The notes under the pieces: generated by a model
The model's database searches: none
Told to the model about the DNA's origin: nothing
The model's input: the letters and a program-made list of their open reading frames with translations, nothing else
In this document: positions 1-64,000 of the stretch, one piece after another
Layout of the letters: every line of letters begins with the position of its first letter
How positions within the stretch are numbered: the stretch's first letter is position 1
Assembly: GCA_023974075.1 (NCBI GenBank)
Contig: CM043790.1
Location: forward strand, 18,677,883 to 18,741,882
Direction: 5' to 3'
Source of the DNA: Chaenocephalus aceratus
Taxonomy: Eukaryota > Chordata > Actinopteri > Perciformes > Channichthyidae
Length of the DNA: 64,000 nucleotides
Program-made: the position numbers and the translations under genes

Positions 1-1103
<1,103 letters not shown>

Positions 1104-1164
1104 CTATGTCTATTTCCATTAGTCCATTTTCAAATTGTATAGATTTTTCTGGTTTTTCACTTCA

Positions 1165-47131
<45,967 letters not shown>

Positions 47132-47203
47132 TTAACATGTAACATCAACACGGTTAAGTTCCTTAAAGCAATCTAAGACCAATGGTCCATATCTGCCCTC
47201 ATA

Positions 47204-48859
47204 CACTCTAAAAAACGATTCATGGGGTTAGTAGATTCCACTTAAAAATAAATACTTTTTCAACCTAACATACTTAGTTCTTTACCTCAACTTATTTTAG
47301 TTAGTTAACAACTCATTTTAATAAGTCTGTCAAACTGAAAAAGAACAAAAACAATGTAACTTACAAATGTAATGATTTTGAAAAAATATTTCTGCGTTCA
47401 CTCAACTACTGTATAGGGATATACTAAGTTAGAGTAACTCATATCTATTGAGTTTCAACGGTTTAGTTTCAAAACTGAACACACGCCTGGACTTGCCCGG
47501 ACTTTGCTGACCACATGTTGAGTTGGAACAATCTGCATTCATCCTGGAAGCAGAACTAGCAGTGGAACAACAGGATTTTAACTTAATAATCTATCAAGTT
47601 ACCTGGTAAGTAGCCATTTTTGTTCAGCTTCATTTACAACAGCTGCTTACTGCATATAATTGAGTGTAACACAAGCTGTAAGGTATCATCAGCTACTTGT
47701 TTTAAGCTACTGTAGCATGCATAGCATACTGATTAGCTAGCTGTTTGTATCCTCCTGTATCCTTTGTTTCACAGTTGCAGTCAAAGTTCATTATTTGTAA
47801 TACAGTATGTATATATATATTATTATCTTTCTTGTTATAATTAACGTTACATTTGATAAAAACTAAATTTAAAATAAATATGAACAACAACTGACAATGC
47901 CCGGCATGTTCAGTTTTTGCAAACAAGCCTTTGTTTTTCTTTCTTAACATTAAAATGTTCTCCTTTTAAGGATGATTTGGTGGAAAGAATAAAAGAGGTT
48001 GCTATCTGGTGCTTGGTTGTGTGTCTTCGTGAAAAGGAGGATCTCTTCAAGGAAAACTTAAGTAAGTAAAGTCGATGCTTAAATCATACTGTAACTAGTG
48101 TTAACCTGAAACACAATGTTTTCAAATCTGATTGCACCAAAAACACTGACATTTATTTTCTAATCTACTTATTCCAGGATGGTGACGTGGAAGTTAGCAA
48201 TGAGGTGCTGAAGATTGACTTGACAAGGGGTGCGGATGCAAGAATAGTGATTGAAGGAACAGAAGTTCTTCAAATCTTGGATGCGACAAGAACCTGTGCC
48301 ATGCTGATGGGGCTAACATACGCACTCAACCTGACCAAAAGAGATGTTTAAAAAGGTTGGAAGCAGGTTCATGCCTTTATTTTAATTTTTGTATTTACTT
48401 TTATTTCATATTTGAGAACATTTGTTATAAAAAGGTCATTGTGTAAAGAACATTTAAAATAAACTGTTAAAAAGTGGAACTAATGTGTATATTGTTTTTG
48501 ACTCAAATAAATGAGTTTCTAATACTCAAACAAATGAAGGTAACAATTTGCATGGACATTTTTGAGTAGTATGGACTTAAATAAATAAATTACAATAGCT
48601 TAAATTAAGCAAAATGCAATTTAACATCACTCCATCTTTACGATTAAAATGATAAAATGAAGTTGGTTCAACTTAATTTAGATTTTAAAGGTGAAAGCAA
48701 TTATGTTTGTAGTACTGAACTAATTGAGTTAATCAGATTATAAATGGGTACTCGAATTAACTTAATAATCGATTAAATTGGAAATACTTAAAAAGATCAA
48801 CGCAAATTGTTACCCTCAATTTATTTAAGTAGAGCCGGTGTATTTTTTTTTTTAGAGTG
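47204..48859 (+). mobile_element. TA-flanked element carrying a small spliced-looking ORF
   Basis: The ends CACTCTAAAAAA and TTTTTTAGAGTG are flanked by TA (47202-47203 and 48860-48861). The subterminal sequence is A/T-rich with many CTTAATTTA / TTAAGT-like motifs. Inside, a gene-like unit runs left to right: possible leader exon ending at a GTAAGT near 47607, exon 47971-48061, exon 48178-48351, and AATAAA at 48458. It has no transposase frame. The element superfamily is not identified. Confidence 0.62.
47971..48351 (+). pseudogene. TE-borne ORF resembling repeated teleost SAM-domain-like protein C-terminus
   Basis: Exon 47971-48061 reads DDLVERIKEVAIWCLVVCLR then EKEDLFKENL and ends at GTAAGT. 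Exon 48178-48351, after TATTCCAG, reads DGDVEVSNEVLKIDLTRGAD, ARIVIEGTEVLQILDATRTC and AMLMGLTYALNLTKRDV, then stop. The IVIEGTEVLxxL...CAMLxGLTYALNL pattern recalls the C-terminal part of large families of uncharacterised fish proteins often annotated as SAM-domain-like. Joining the two exons at the visible sites shifts the frame by one base, so this copy looks broken. Function unknown. Confidence 0.5.
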
Positions 48860-48861
48860 TA

Positions 48862-51170
48862 CACTGCAACTCTCAATGCCAAAACTGAAGTACCAGGGAG
48901 ACAAACGGACTGACCCAAACACAGCCTATGACGAGTTCTCTGCAATCATTTTTCTGAGGTCAACAGCAGGTCGCTTAGAGAGATAAATCTGAGAGGCAGC
49001 AATCTGTAATAGCACTTCACACAACCAGCATAGGAGCTTAGAGGGAATAAGCAAACCAATGAAAGACGCTGACTTGCACTTTCTACTGGTGGCAAGGACA
49101 GAGATAGCTTTGACCACACTCCAGGCATCCAGCACAGCTATCTTAGGTGGAAAATGTAGTTTTCTTCTAAAACTGAATTTAAACAGGTTGAGTATGTCTT
49201 ATCTCGCAAAAATAGTGGTCCTCCTCTCTCATAAAACAAGTCCCTTTTTGCAATTACATTACATAGGCCAGTGGTTTCCCTGAGGAGAGCAGAAATGAAC
49301 GTGGTTTGATAGAAGACATGAAGTTGAATAACATCCCCCATTTGAACATATCTGTCTACTAAGAGTACCAGCCTGTGGTTGAGTTGAGGTCACAATGTCA
49401 ACACAGGGACATCAGCATCTTGAAAAAGAGGCAATTTTTTCCTGCAGTCAGTTTGAGACTGTGGCTGTACATACTGTATACTCTAAACTCCTGCCATGTC
49501 CAGGTTCAAGTTCTTTTTTTGCTGTTGCTTACAGATCTGCTGAGAGACATATACACTGTACTGTGTGTACGGTGAGAGCAGAATTTCATGAAAATCGAGC
49601 ATCAGTTTGGATTTGTGTCAGCATCTCAGGAGAGTGGTAGTCAGCATGTACACCTGCCACTGAAAATCAGCATGGAACCAACTTCGACAGGAGCCCCAGC
49701 TAATCTTCAGCCCCCTGTGCTGCTCTCCTGCTCCTCTTGCAGTTATCGGCTCCTCCTTCTCCTTCACCTTTCTTGTCCACCCTCTGTGTTCAGCTTTGTC
49801 TGACGATGAAGAGGATGAAAGGACAGTGTGAGGTGGAGGCTCCTCTGCCTCATCTCAATCTCATCAAAGTCAATTTCACTTTGTCCCTTGCCTGTGACAG
49901 CTTTCAGGCAGCTTTAATGTCACATTCATCGTGCCTTAACTGTATGAACACTCATGTGGAATGAAGTCAAAGCTCTGATCTGCCAGCTAACTCAGTTTTT
50001 GTTAAACTCCCACAAAGCTGAACGCTTGACCGAGCGTAAAATCAGGATCCTCCCTCTTAATTATGCTCTCATTGTTTTTTCATTTCAGAACAGGCTGTAT
50101 TACTGATTACTGTCAGCTCAGGTACCCTATCTTGACACACTTATGATGATTATTTTTTGCAAGAAATAGCAGCATCCCTATCTCCACTCTTTAACTATCA
50201 GTCACTGAAGAGAAGAAATGCAGAGCAGATCAACACGTGTTGAGGCCACAGCCAAGAAGAAGTCATGGGAGAATATAAAGCTAATAAAGCAAGGCACACA
50301 GCTTGTGTAGAAACTGGGTAAAATGGTAAATGCGTAATTAGCATTAGCATGGAGTATCAGTGGGAGTACCGGCTAGACTAATCAGGGCTAATCCGGAGAC
50401 TAATGAGCGCTATCAGCAGTGGCACACCATGCCACCTTTTCACCTGAGGCTGAGGTGCGTTGTTAAGAATGAACCCATGGAGGCTAGCAAGCTAGCTGGC
50501 AGCAAGGTTCCCTGCAGAGAGACAAATGCTACCCAGGACTCAGGGAGAGATGAGCTGTCGAAATGCTACAGAGCCAGCAGCTGGCTTCCTAAGCTTCCTC
50601 TAAGCACCTCCTTTTACTTAATTGAAATAAGAGAAATGAGGCTTAATGTGAAGAATTAACTGTACAACTGCCTTGTTATTGCAAGATTAGCTGTTAACAC
50701 ACTAATGTAAATCTGTGGAGCAACCCTCTATTTCTTCTACTATATTACAGTCAACAGTTTCCATTATAAAACGTACAATTGTCAGTCAAAATAAATTATC
50801 TGAGAAATACATTGACACCACACATGCTTTTAGTGAAAAAGGAAGCAAGTGGGACAGCTATAACAACAACAATAACAACTGCATTTCTTCAAACTGAGTA
50901 ACACTTCTTATCAAAGCCTCAAACACACAGATTCATCTAACACCTACATAACTTCATGCCAATATAAATACCAGCTGGTCATCCTCGTCCCTGGCTCCTG
51001 TACATGGCTGCACACTCTCTCATTAAGTTTCACATCTGTGAGTGCGGACAGCTCTCTCCATATCTCCATTGCACTTCATTAAGCCTTTATTAGCAGGCAC
51101 TTCGACACCTTTCACCGACACACACACAGACGAAAGCACTAAGGCACACGGACAGATGGCCGGTTGATCA
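48862..51170. other. Sequence upstream of visible brsk2 exons, no feature seen
   Basis: About 2.3 kb with no recognised repeat or coding block; presumably brsk2 intron. Confidence 0.4.
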
Positions 51171-51177
51171 GATGGAC

Positions 51178-54101
51178 CAACCCAGTCTCACGGCCTTTCG
51201 TGTTCACCAACACGATTTTTAATCTATTGATTCGTGTTCACCATCACGATTTGCCCCTTTTTTTCGTGTTGCACAGCACGATTTTAAAAGCAATGTATTT
51301 CTACTGGTAATGTGTTTTGTGCCTGCAGGCTGCAGCACGTCTTTTTGTCGGGTCGTGGAAGACCGGAAGCTGTGTGGTTCATAAAAACATGTTCTTACTC
51401 AATATCAAGCCACAGTTATTGCTTTTATTTTAAATCGTATAATTTCGGACTTTTGTTGCCATCTGTGAGGAAAATAAATGGGGCTCAGAGCCTCAGGATA
51501 CTGAAATCTGTATTTTTTAAATCTTTTTTTCCTTCTAATTTGTTATTCTTTTCAAAATAACACACTGTTATTTACTCACCAATAACACACAATTATCCTT
51601 GCTTTTATTTATTGGTTTAATTCCATAATCTCGGGCTTTTTTGGCGTCCGTCAGGAACTGAATTTCAAATAAATATAACCGGAAACAGACGTAGGCATTT
51701 CGAGCGATTACCCGAGATCCTCAGCTATGGTTTTAAGCTCGCTGATTGGATGTGTTAGCCGCAATGCATGCTGGGATTTGGTGTTTATATTATATGAAAT
51801 CCGGAAAACATTTTAAAAGTATAAAATAATACTTAATTCCGAGTGCTCTTGCTTTTCTCTTTGAAAGTCATCACATAACGGCATTGTAATACACGGTTCG
51901 GCTGCATTATATATTACAGATCTGCCGTAGTTCTTTATTTAGAGAGCCCTGATGAGAAGACCTTTGGAAAAACTGGAAGAAATGGCGCCGAAACTGAATA
52001 CTTGACGTGGATCATAAATATATCAACAATTAAACAACATCTTCAATTTCTCTTCACACAATACGTCTCCTTGCAGTATCAACACTAATTCGGCTGACTT
52101 TTACATTTGATCTAATTCATAGATAGGTTATATATTTACACCATAACGGTGCACAGCTGATATAAAAGGACTGTAGTTTTCAAAGATATTACTGATTTTC
52201 TTTGAATGTAAGAATGTAAATACTGAGTCTGAAATAGTATAGCAATATGCTGTAAAATGATGTGAAAGCATGCATAAAACTATACCTCTTCAGATGTTGT
52301 ACATACACACTAATAATACAAAGTTTTTATGGCTGTGTGCACCTTGTGTACACCTCCTAGTGGTTAAAGCACGTTATTGAATTATTGTTTTTATGTGTTA
52401 TATTTGATTACAAAAATATTAAGAGTACATACTTTCATAGGGGGAAAGTATAAATATAGAAATATAGAATATAACAAATCAAGAAGATACTATAAGTGAT
52501 CTCTACAATAAAACAGTTTAGTGCAGGATGTACACAGATATTAATAGGAGGAGGTGCAAAACAGAAAAACGGATTAACCTTTATTTAAACATTAAATATT
52601 AAATATTAAGCCTGACAAAGTAATTAACGTCTAATATATTGCTTTCCTGCAATGTTAACTATGTTGAAGCACTTCTTTTAACTAATATTATACACATTAA
52701 TTATACTCTTATGTATGTAGATAGAATAAGAAATGTGCAGAATATGACAGTTTAATGGTGGAGGTACACACATATTGATAGATGTCTTGTAATGCACTGT
52801 TGAGGAACCTGTGACCCAAGTGTTTCATTCATTGCATAACTACACCGTAGCTGTGTATGATGTCAATAAACCTTTGAAAATCTTGAAAGGGATGTGCAAA
52901 ATAGCCATAATATACAGTCTTTAATTAACTATTAGTAGAGAATAACGAGTAATGAATATACTTTATTACTTGTTTCCATTCATGTCAATTGCAGATACAT
53001 GTTTAGTCTTCTCAAGCACCAACTATCAAATATCTCTCCTGGTTGTTGGCACTTGACAATCACCTTACCTGAATTGTACTCAGGTGTAACTAAAGTCTGA
53101 TTTAAGGGTTGTTTATATTTCACATAATTAATTAGAATCTGCAAAGTAACTCGAATAAATGCAGTGGAGTAAAAATACCAGGTTAACCGGCATTAATATA
53201 ATGCTGCGCATTATGGACACAAGTGATTTTCACCCATTTATTAATTATATGTTTTACATTTGATAACACCAATGTGTTTAATAATGGCAACTTCTAATTG
53301 TGGGAAAAACGAAAACGTTCAGTAGAGACGTCCCATAGAACATTTTGCGAAACACAATAGCCAGCATGTGTAGTTCTGGAGGGGTGTTCGATTCCAGTTT
53401 TGGATAGTCTGGCGTGGTTTCGTTCCATTTCACACAGCTGTTTGACGCTCTGCGTAACCTTACGGGAACTGTAGTCCTAAACGATAGCTGGGGATTATGG
53501 GTAGTGTAGTGTCTTCGGCCATCCTAAACTCAGAAATGTTGACAATCGCAATGATGCTCGAAATGTCCCTTATAGGCCTACGTCTGTTTCCGGTTATTTT
53601 TATTTTGAAATTCAGTTCCTGACGGACGCCAAAAAAGCCAGAGATTATGGAATTAAACCAATAAATAAAAGCAAGGATAATTGTGTGTTATTGGTGAGTA
53701 AATAACAGTGTGTTATTTTGAAAAGAATAACAACTTAGAAGGAAAAAAAATATTTTAAAATACAGATTTCAGTATCCTGAGGCTCTGAGCCCCATTTATT
53801 TTCCTCACAGACGGACAACAAAAGTCCGAAATTATACGATTTAAAATAAAAGCAATAACTGTGGCTTGATATTGAGTAAGAACATGTTTTTATGAACCAC
53901 ACAGCTTCCGGTCTTCCACGACCCGACCGGAGAAAAAGACGTGCTGCAGCCTGCAGGCACGAAACACGTTACCAGTAGAAATACATTGCTTTTAAAATCG
54001 TGCTGTGCAACACGAAAAAAAGGGGCAAATCGTGATGGTGAACACGAATCAATAGATTAAAAATCGTGTTGGTGAACACGAAATGCCGTGAGACTGGGTT
54101 G
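51178..54101. mobile_element. Foldback element, ~530-bp inverted arms, 7-bp TSD
   Basis: The ends CAACCCAGTCTCACGGC and GCCGTGAGACTGGGTTG are flanked by the direct repeat GATGGAC (51171-51177 and 54102-54108). The left arm 51178-~51705 and right arm ~53560-54101 are highly similar when inverted (for example ATTGCTTTTATTTTAAATCG and CAGAGCCTCAGGATACTGAA). Each arm has three 18-nt hairpins of form TCGTG-loop-CACGA near its tip (left: 51198-51215, 51232-51249, 51264-51281). The ~1.85-kb centre has no transposase-like frame. Confidence 0.9.
52798..52880 (+). repeat. Non-LTR retrotransposon 3' tail
   Basis: It contains GCATAACTACACCGTAGCTG then TGATGTCAATAAACCTTTGA, the same tail family as 12905-12997 and 26620-26697, inside the centre of the foldback element. 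Confidence 0.6.
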
Positions 54102-54109
54102 GATGGACA

Positions 54110-54285
54110 CACCTTTTCTTGTCATCTTTCTTGCGTTTAACAGTTCAATGTCCTTTTTGTTGTTCTGTTTATGTTTTTATGTTTCATGTGGAACCTACTT
54201 GAGCAGGTCTCCCTTGAAAAAGAGATCAATGATCTCAATGGGATACACCTGGGTAAATAAAGGTTTTGAAATGAAATGAATGTAT
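54110..54285 (+). repeat. Non-LTR retrotransposon 3' tail
   Basis: It contains GAGCAGGTCTCCCTTGAAAA then AGAGATCAATGATCTCAATG and GGTAAATAAAGGTTTTGAAA with TGAAATGAAAT repeats. This is a LINE 3' tail common in fish, directly next to the foldback element. Confidence 0.65.
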
Positions 54286-54289
54286 TGCC

Positions 54290-55780
54290 AATTTGCTACA
54301 TATTTTCCAAAAACAAACGGGGTTAAAAGAGTAAGAAAAAGGAAGGATAAAACACCTGATCAGAAACCAGAGATTGAACAAGATTTTGAAAACTGACAAT
54401 AATCAATATTTGCTATTGGACAGGTAGATACTGTAATTTGTCCTATGAAAGATGTGGGAATGCAGAGATGATTCCGGTTAGGATGAAAACTACAAATGAC
54501 ATGTGATGGAAAAAAAAAATATGACATCATACTGCCAGGCTTTAAGAAACTGCATTCGTACCCTGTGGATTAAAAGCCATTTTATTTTAACTGGTATTTA
54601 ATTTCGATGTTGTTCTTTTTCAAAGTAGGTCTGATGTGATGTATTACTTGTAATTATGGTGTAATTTGCAGGTGCAGATGGTATTTTATAATAGAAAAGA
54701 ATAACTATGTGAGAGGGCTACTGGGAATACTGGAGCTACATGGATAAATGAGGCAAAGCAGTCGCTAAAGCTCACATGTGTCACTTTCCATTCAAAGGAT
54801 GAAAGCCAGTTTAGCATAGTTCCATCAGCTCGCTATTGATTCTTTAAATTACAGCCCTGGATCTGAATGGCTGAATGGACGAGCAAACAAATGACTGGCG
54901 ACGTCAATAGTTTCATCTATGTGTCTAAGAGTCCAGAGATAGAGGACGGAGGATCACAGACAGTCAGGCAACAACAAAGACGCAAAGAGATTAGATTCAT
55001 GTCACACACATGTCACAGGGCAACCGAACAGAGAAACCATTCCAAAATCTCACAGGGGAAAATATTGGATCACAGGCTCTGTCATCTCTCACTCTCCACT
55101 TATTGCCTCTCGCTCTCTTTCTCCCTCTCATGCACACTGAAGGAAAACACAGACATTGCTGTCACCTCCCCCAGGCGAGCGAGTGAATGGTCCCTTGATA
55201 CTGAGATCTGAGGATCAAAGTCAACAGGGCATCCATGTGTGTCAGATAAAAAAACGTGGGTGGCTATATGCTAACATGGAGCTACAGCGCGTGCAAGAGC
55301 TGCTGGATGGATAGAAAAGCAAAAGAGGGACAGAGAAAGGATGAGTGAATGTGAGAGGGATAAGCCATGTAATTATTTGCAATGGAGAAGACCAAAAGAG
55401 AAATGAAGAGGAGACAGACAGAAAGAGAGCACAGTGGCAGTGGCAGCTCACCCCCCTGAGTTCTGCAGCCTCTTGTGTTGCTAATTAACACAACACGGGG
55501 AATAATAACCTTTTTAGCAGCCGCGCGCATCACACAGCCCGAGTGAAATGATAACAGGTAAGGTGATATGAGGAGCAACAAGCATGTGACAGCTGATAGA
55601 AGTATCTGACTGATATTTATTTTTAACAATATTACTAGACCTTTTCATAAGATTTCATAATAGGATTTTATAACAAATGAATAATAACATTCTGAAGAGT
55701 TGTTTTGGTGGACAAATGCTCTCTTCACAACCTTTATAATTGTTCTGATTATATACAAAGTGTCAAATGAAATAAAATGT
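54290..55780. other. No feature seen
   Basis: About 1.5 kb, presumably brsk2 intron, with no recognised repeat or gene. Confidence 0.4.
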
Positions 55781-56063
55781 AATGTTATACACTCTTTACA
55801 ACATCAGGAGGATACGTCCCCAGCTGACCCAGAAAACAACGCAGGTTCTGGTCCAGACTCTTGTCATCTCACGCCTAGGCTACTGCAACTCCCTCCTGGC
55901 TGGTCTACCTGCATGTGCCATCCGACCTCTGCAGCTCATCCAGAATGCAGCGGCTCGTCTGGTCTTCAACCTTCCTAAATTCTCCCACACCACGCCGCTC
56001 CTCCGCTCACTTCACTGGCTTCCGGTAACTGCTAGAATCCACTTCAAGACACTGGTACTAGCG

Positions 56064-57599
56064 CAGGGTTGCCAACTCTCACGCATCTGGCGTGTGACAC
56101 ACGCTTTCACTCTCAATCTCACGCTGCCCAAACTATTCTCACGCCAAAACAAGAATACCGAAGACTAGAAACGGTTTTGAAAACTTTTGTCACGTAGTGA
56201 TCGTCTTCTTAATAGAACATCTTTGATAATGTCTTCTGACCAATCAGAATCACGATAACGACGTGGTGTTGTTGCAGGAAGTCCCGACGGAGAATACTTT
56301 TGCTGTAGTACATCTCTATACATCGATACAACATTACGTGTTGATAGAAATCAACACGTAATGAAATAAGACCCCACGGTTTGATGATTGATAGGTGTGT
56401 GGGCTGTCTTTCATTTTGACACACAGAACAATGGGGGCTATCCACCCTTATCCACAATGTAAAGTAATTCACACAGCCTCTTCCCTCTTCTCTCTGTGAG
56501 GAGCAGCAGGTTCAGCTTTCAGAACAAAGTAACAAAAAACTAAAATGGCATTCATTTTTTAAAATATGTAGTAATAGATATATTTATTTTTCTTCTCAAG
56601 AGAGTACCAGAATGTGTATTTTATGTTAGTATTTCAAAAAATGTCCTGGGGGAGAATCTCTCCAGACCCCCCTGCAGGGGTTGGGTTTTCAGCATGTCAA
56701 CTCTTTCACTTGTGGGGAAAGTTGCAGGATTGGCTCCAGGTCGCCCTTTTTATTTATTACATGACAAATGTGCCTTTTTATTTCATACAGTTACATTTGG
56801 ATTGAGGAAATAATCTAAACCTCACGCGTGGCGTTTCACTGTCAAGGGGAGCGTGTATGTAATTACATTGCAAATACTGATTTGAGCCCCACCACTGTAT
56901 GGGTTAGCCCTACCATAGATTACCCAACACAAATACTCCGTGGCCGCCACTGCCGACCCGTATTGCGCTTGCGCAGATCTAAGATCCAGTAGAAATGATA
57001 AAAAGTAAAAGTTTGCTGCTTATTGTTCAACTAGGCCAAAATAGAGTCAAAGAGTATATGAGAGTGAGAGTGTGTTAATTAATATATTTGGCAGTTTGGA
57101 GTAAGTCTGTAAATTTGTTTGTGTGTGTGTGTTTCATGTATAGGCATCATCTCACGATAATTAATTTTGTTATATGCGATAAACGATAATATTGTCGGCA
57201 CCGTTGTATGACCATTTTAGACCACTGACATAATGATAATATATAATAATAATTCAAGTACATCCCTTCAAACTGCTAGTCACATCCTCATGTAAATGGC
57301 AATTTATCGAGTTCATTTTTATTTATCGTACGATAAGTCTTGCTTAGCGCGACAGGACTATGCAAACAATAAAACAGTGGAAACAAACATTTGTTTGACT
57401 TTCATTAGTGAATGAAACTGTGTGCCCTTTATAGTCTGTGTCCAATATTGTGTATTTGTATATATTGTATATATATATCCTATATATATGCTAAGGTCCC
57501 GCTACTGACACGATAGCAGTCATTTCGTGCTCATATGTGTAATCAAACCCATGATACCAAAATCTCACTCCAGCCAGTTACCCAAAGTTGGCAACCCTG
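56064..57599. mobile_element. hAT-like element inserted in LINE ORF
   Basis: The ends CAGGGTTGCCAACT and AGTTGGCAACCCTG are perfect 13-14 bp inverted repeats. The flanking 8-bp duplications are TACTAGCG (56056-56063) and TACTAGTG (57600-57607), one mismatch. No transposase frame is seen; the interior has segments shared with 41814-42390 and a CAGTGGCGGC-type end near 56960. Confidence 0.88.
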
Positions 57600-57983
57600 T
57601 ACTAGTGTACCATGCTGTGAATGGATCTGGCCCTTCCTACATCCAGGACATGGTTAAACCGTACACCCCAGCGCGTGCACTACGCTCTGCATCAGCCAAA
57701 CAGCTCGCTGCACCCACACTGCGAGGGGGACCCAAGTTCCCATCAGCAAAAACACGTGGGTTTGCTATCCTGGCTCCAAAATGGTGGAATGAGCTCCCCA
57801 TTGACATCAGGACATTAGAAAGCTTACACACCTTCCGGCGCAGACTGAAAAAACTCATCTCTTTCGACTCCACTTCGAGCGATAGAACTATTAACAAAGC
57901 ACTTATATACTAATAAAGGGCTGGCTTATCTAAAGCCAGTTGAGTAGCACTTGAAATGTTTGGCTCTATGAAACCTGATGTAC

Positions 57984-58300
57984 CGTACTTTTCGGACTAT
58001 AAAGCGCACCGGCATATAAGCCGCAGCAGCTAAATTGTCCGTCTGTCTTGCTCTCGTTCTGTCTCTCGGTTCCACTTTTACTTTGGGCGCGCTACCTGTC
58101 TCACTCTTTTCCGGCCTCCAGCTTTTCCTGCTGGAGCCCCCCGCTTAAAGGTGGCGGGCGCGGACCGGTCATAGAGCCCATAGTGTTAAAGGTGGTTAAT
58201 TTTACCTGTAAAATCCATAGATTTAGGAGGTTCCCTAGTGGCCGTTAGCTGTACAAAAAAAATGGGGGAAAAAGTCGCGGCTTATAGTCCGAAAAGTACG
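57984..58300. mobile_element. MITE inserted in LINE 3' UTR
   Basis: The inverted ends are CGTACTTTTCGGACTATAA and TTATAGTCCGAAAAGTACG, flanked by GTAC on both sides (57980-57983 and 58301-58304). The GGACTATAA(G)CCGC end family is widespread in fish. Because GTAC is itself palindromic, the exact boundary is uncertain by a few bases. Confidence 0.82.
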
Positions 58301-58412
58301 GTACTTATATGATTCCGTTTTCTTCAAGTTTGTATCTTCTTGGTCGAATGCACTTATTGTAAGTCGCTTTGGATAAAAGTGTCAGCTAAATGCAATGTAA
58401 TGTAATGTACAT

Positions 58413-64000
<5,588 letters not shown>

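Larger units (their letters stand above)
55787..58412 (+). mobile_element. L2-like LINE 3' part, split by two DNA elements
   Basis: The RT-ORF C-terminal part lies at 55790-56063: QTLVISRLGYCNSLLAGLPA, IQNAAARLVF and HTTPLLRSLHWLPVTARIHF. It resumes after the hAT element at 57608-57912 with YHAVNGSGPSYIQDMVKPYT, APKWWNELPIDIR and a stop. The 3' UTR resumes beyond a MITE, ending GTAAGTCGCTTTGGATAAAA and (TAATG)n near 58412. The order and content match the end of a teleost L2-type LINE. Confidence 0.85.

Overview
This is vertebrate nuclear DNA, almost certainly from a teleost fish. The evidence is split coding exons with GT-AG introns, very long CA/GT tracts, and many repeats typical of teleost genomes: a DIRS-type retrotransposon, hAT and piggyBac-like elements, L2-like LINEs with short tandem tails, and tRNA-headed SINEs. 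Nothing bacterial or plasmid-like is present.

One host gene is recognisable. Ten consecutive exons on the minus strand (47071 down to 1178, 1,040 coding bases) encode the middle of BR serine/threonine kinase 2 (brsk2, also called SAD-A). They correspond roughly to residues 63-409 of the human protein: kinase domain from just after the ATP-binding lobe through HRD, DFG, activation loop and C-lobe, then the UBA-like region and the start of the basic/Ser-rich linker. All exon phases match. The 5' exons (N-terminus, glycine loop, VAIK lysine) lie beyond 64000, and the 3' exons (linker, KA1-type C-terminus) lie left of base 1. No second host gene is supported.

The rest is intron, or sequence upstream of the first visible exon, shaped by transposons. 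Intron 1329-8528 holds a DIRS-type tyrosine-recombinase retrotransposon (about 2204-8222). It has ~97% identical inverted terminal repeats, an internal complementary region that spells the circle junction, decayed gag, RT, RNase H and recombinase pieces, and two internal tandem arrays. Intron 11552-17433 holds a foldback element. Intron 19154-24488 holds a TTAA-flanked MITE with a nested insertion, and a SINE. The large intron 24606-43462 holds three hAT-like elements with exact 8-bp duplications, a piggyBac-like element nested in one of them, a LINE nested in another LINE, and a SINE. Intron 43604-46985 has a MITE carrying a near-perfect 64-nt palindrome.

Right of the first visible exon are a TA-flanked element carrying a small spliced-looking ORF (47204-48859), a 2.9-kb foldback element with ~530-bp arms (51178-54101), and an L2-like LINE split first by a hAT element and then by a MITE (55787-58412). 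Long stretches between these show no gene or recognisable repeat.

The most unusual observations are the DIRS copy, whose internal 46-bp array resembles its own terminal extension and whose gag carries a piece of terminal repeat, the TE-borne ORF at 47971-48351, and the two elements that share CAACCC-type ends. All family names come from motif recognition, not database searches.
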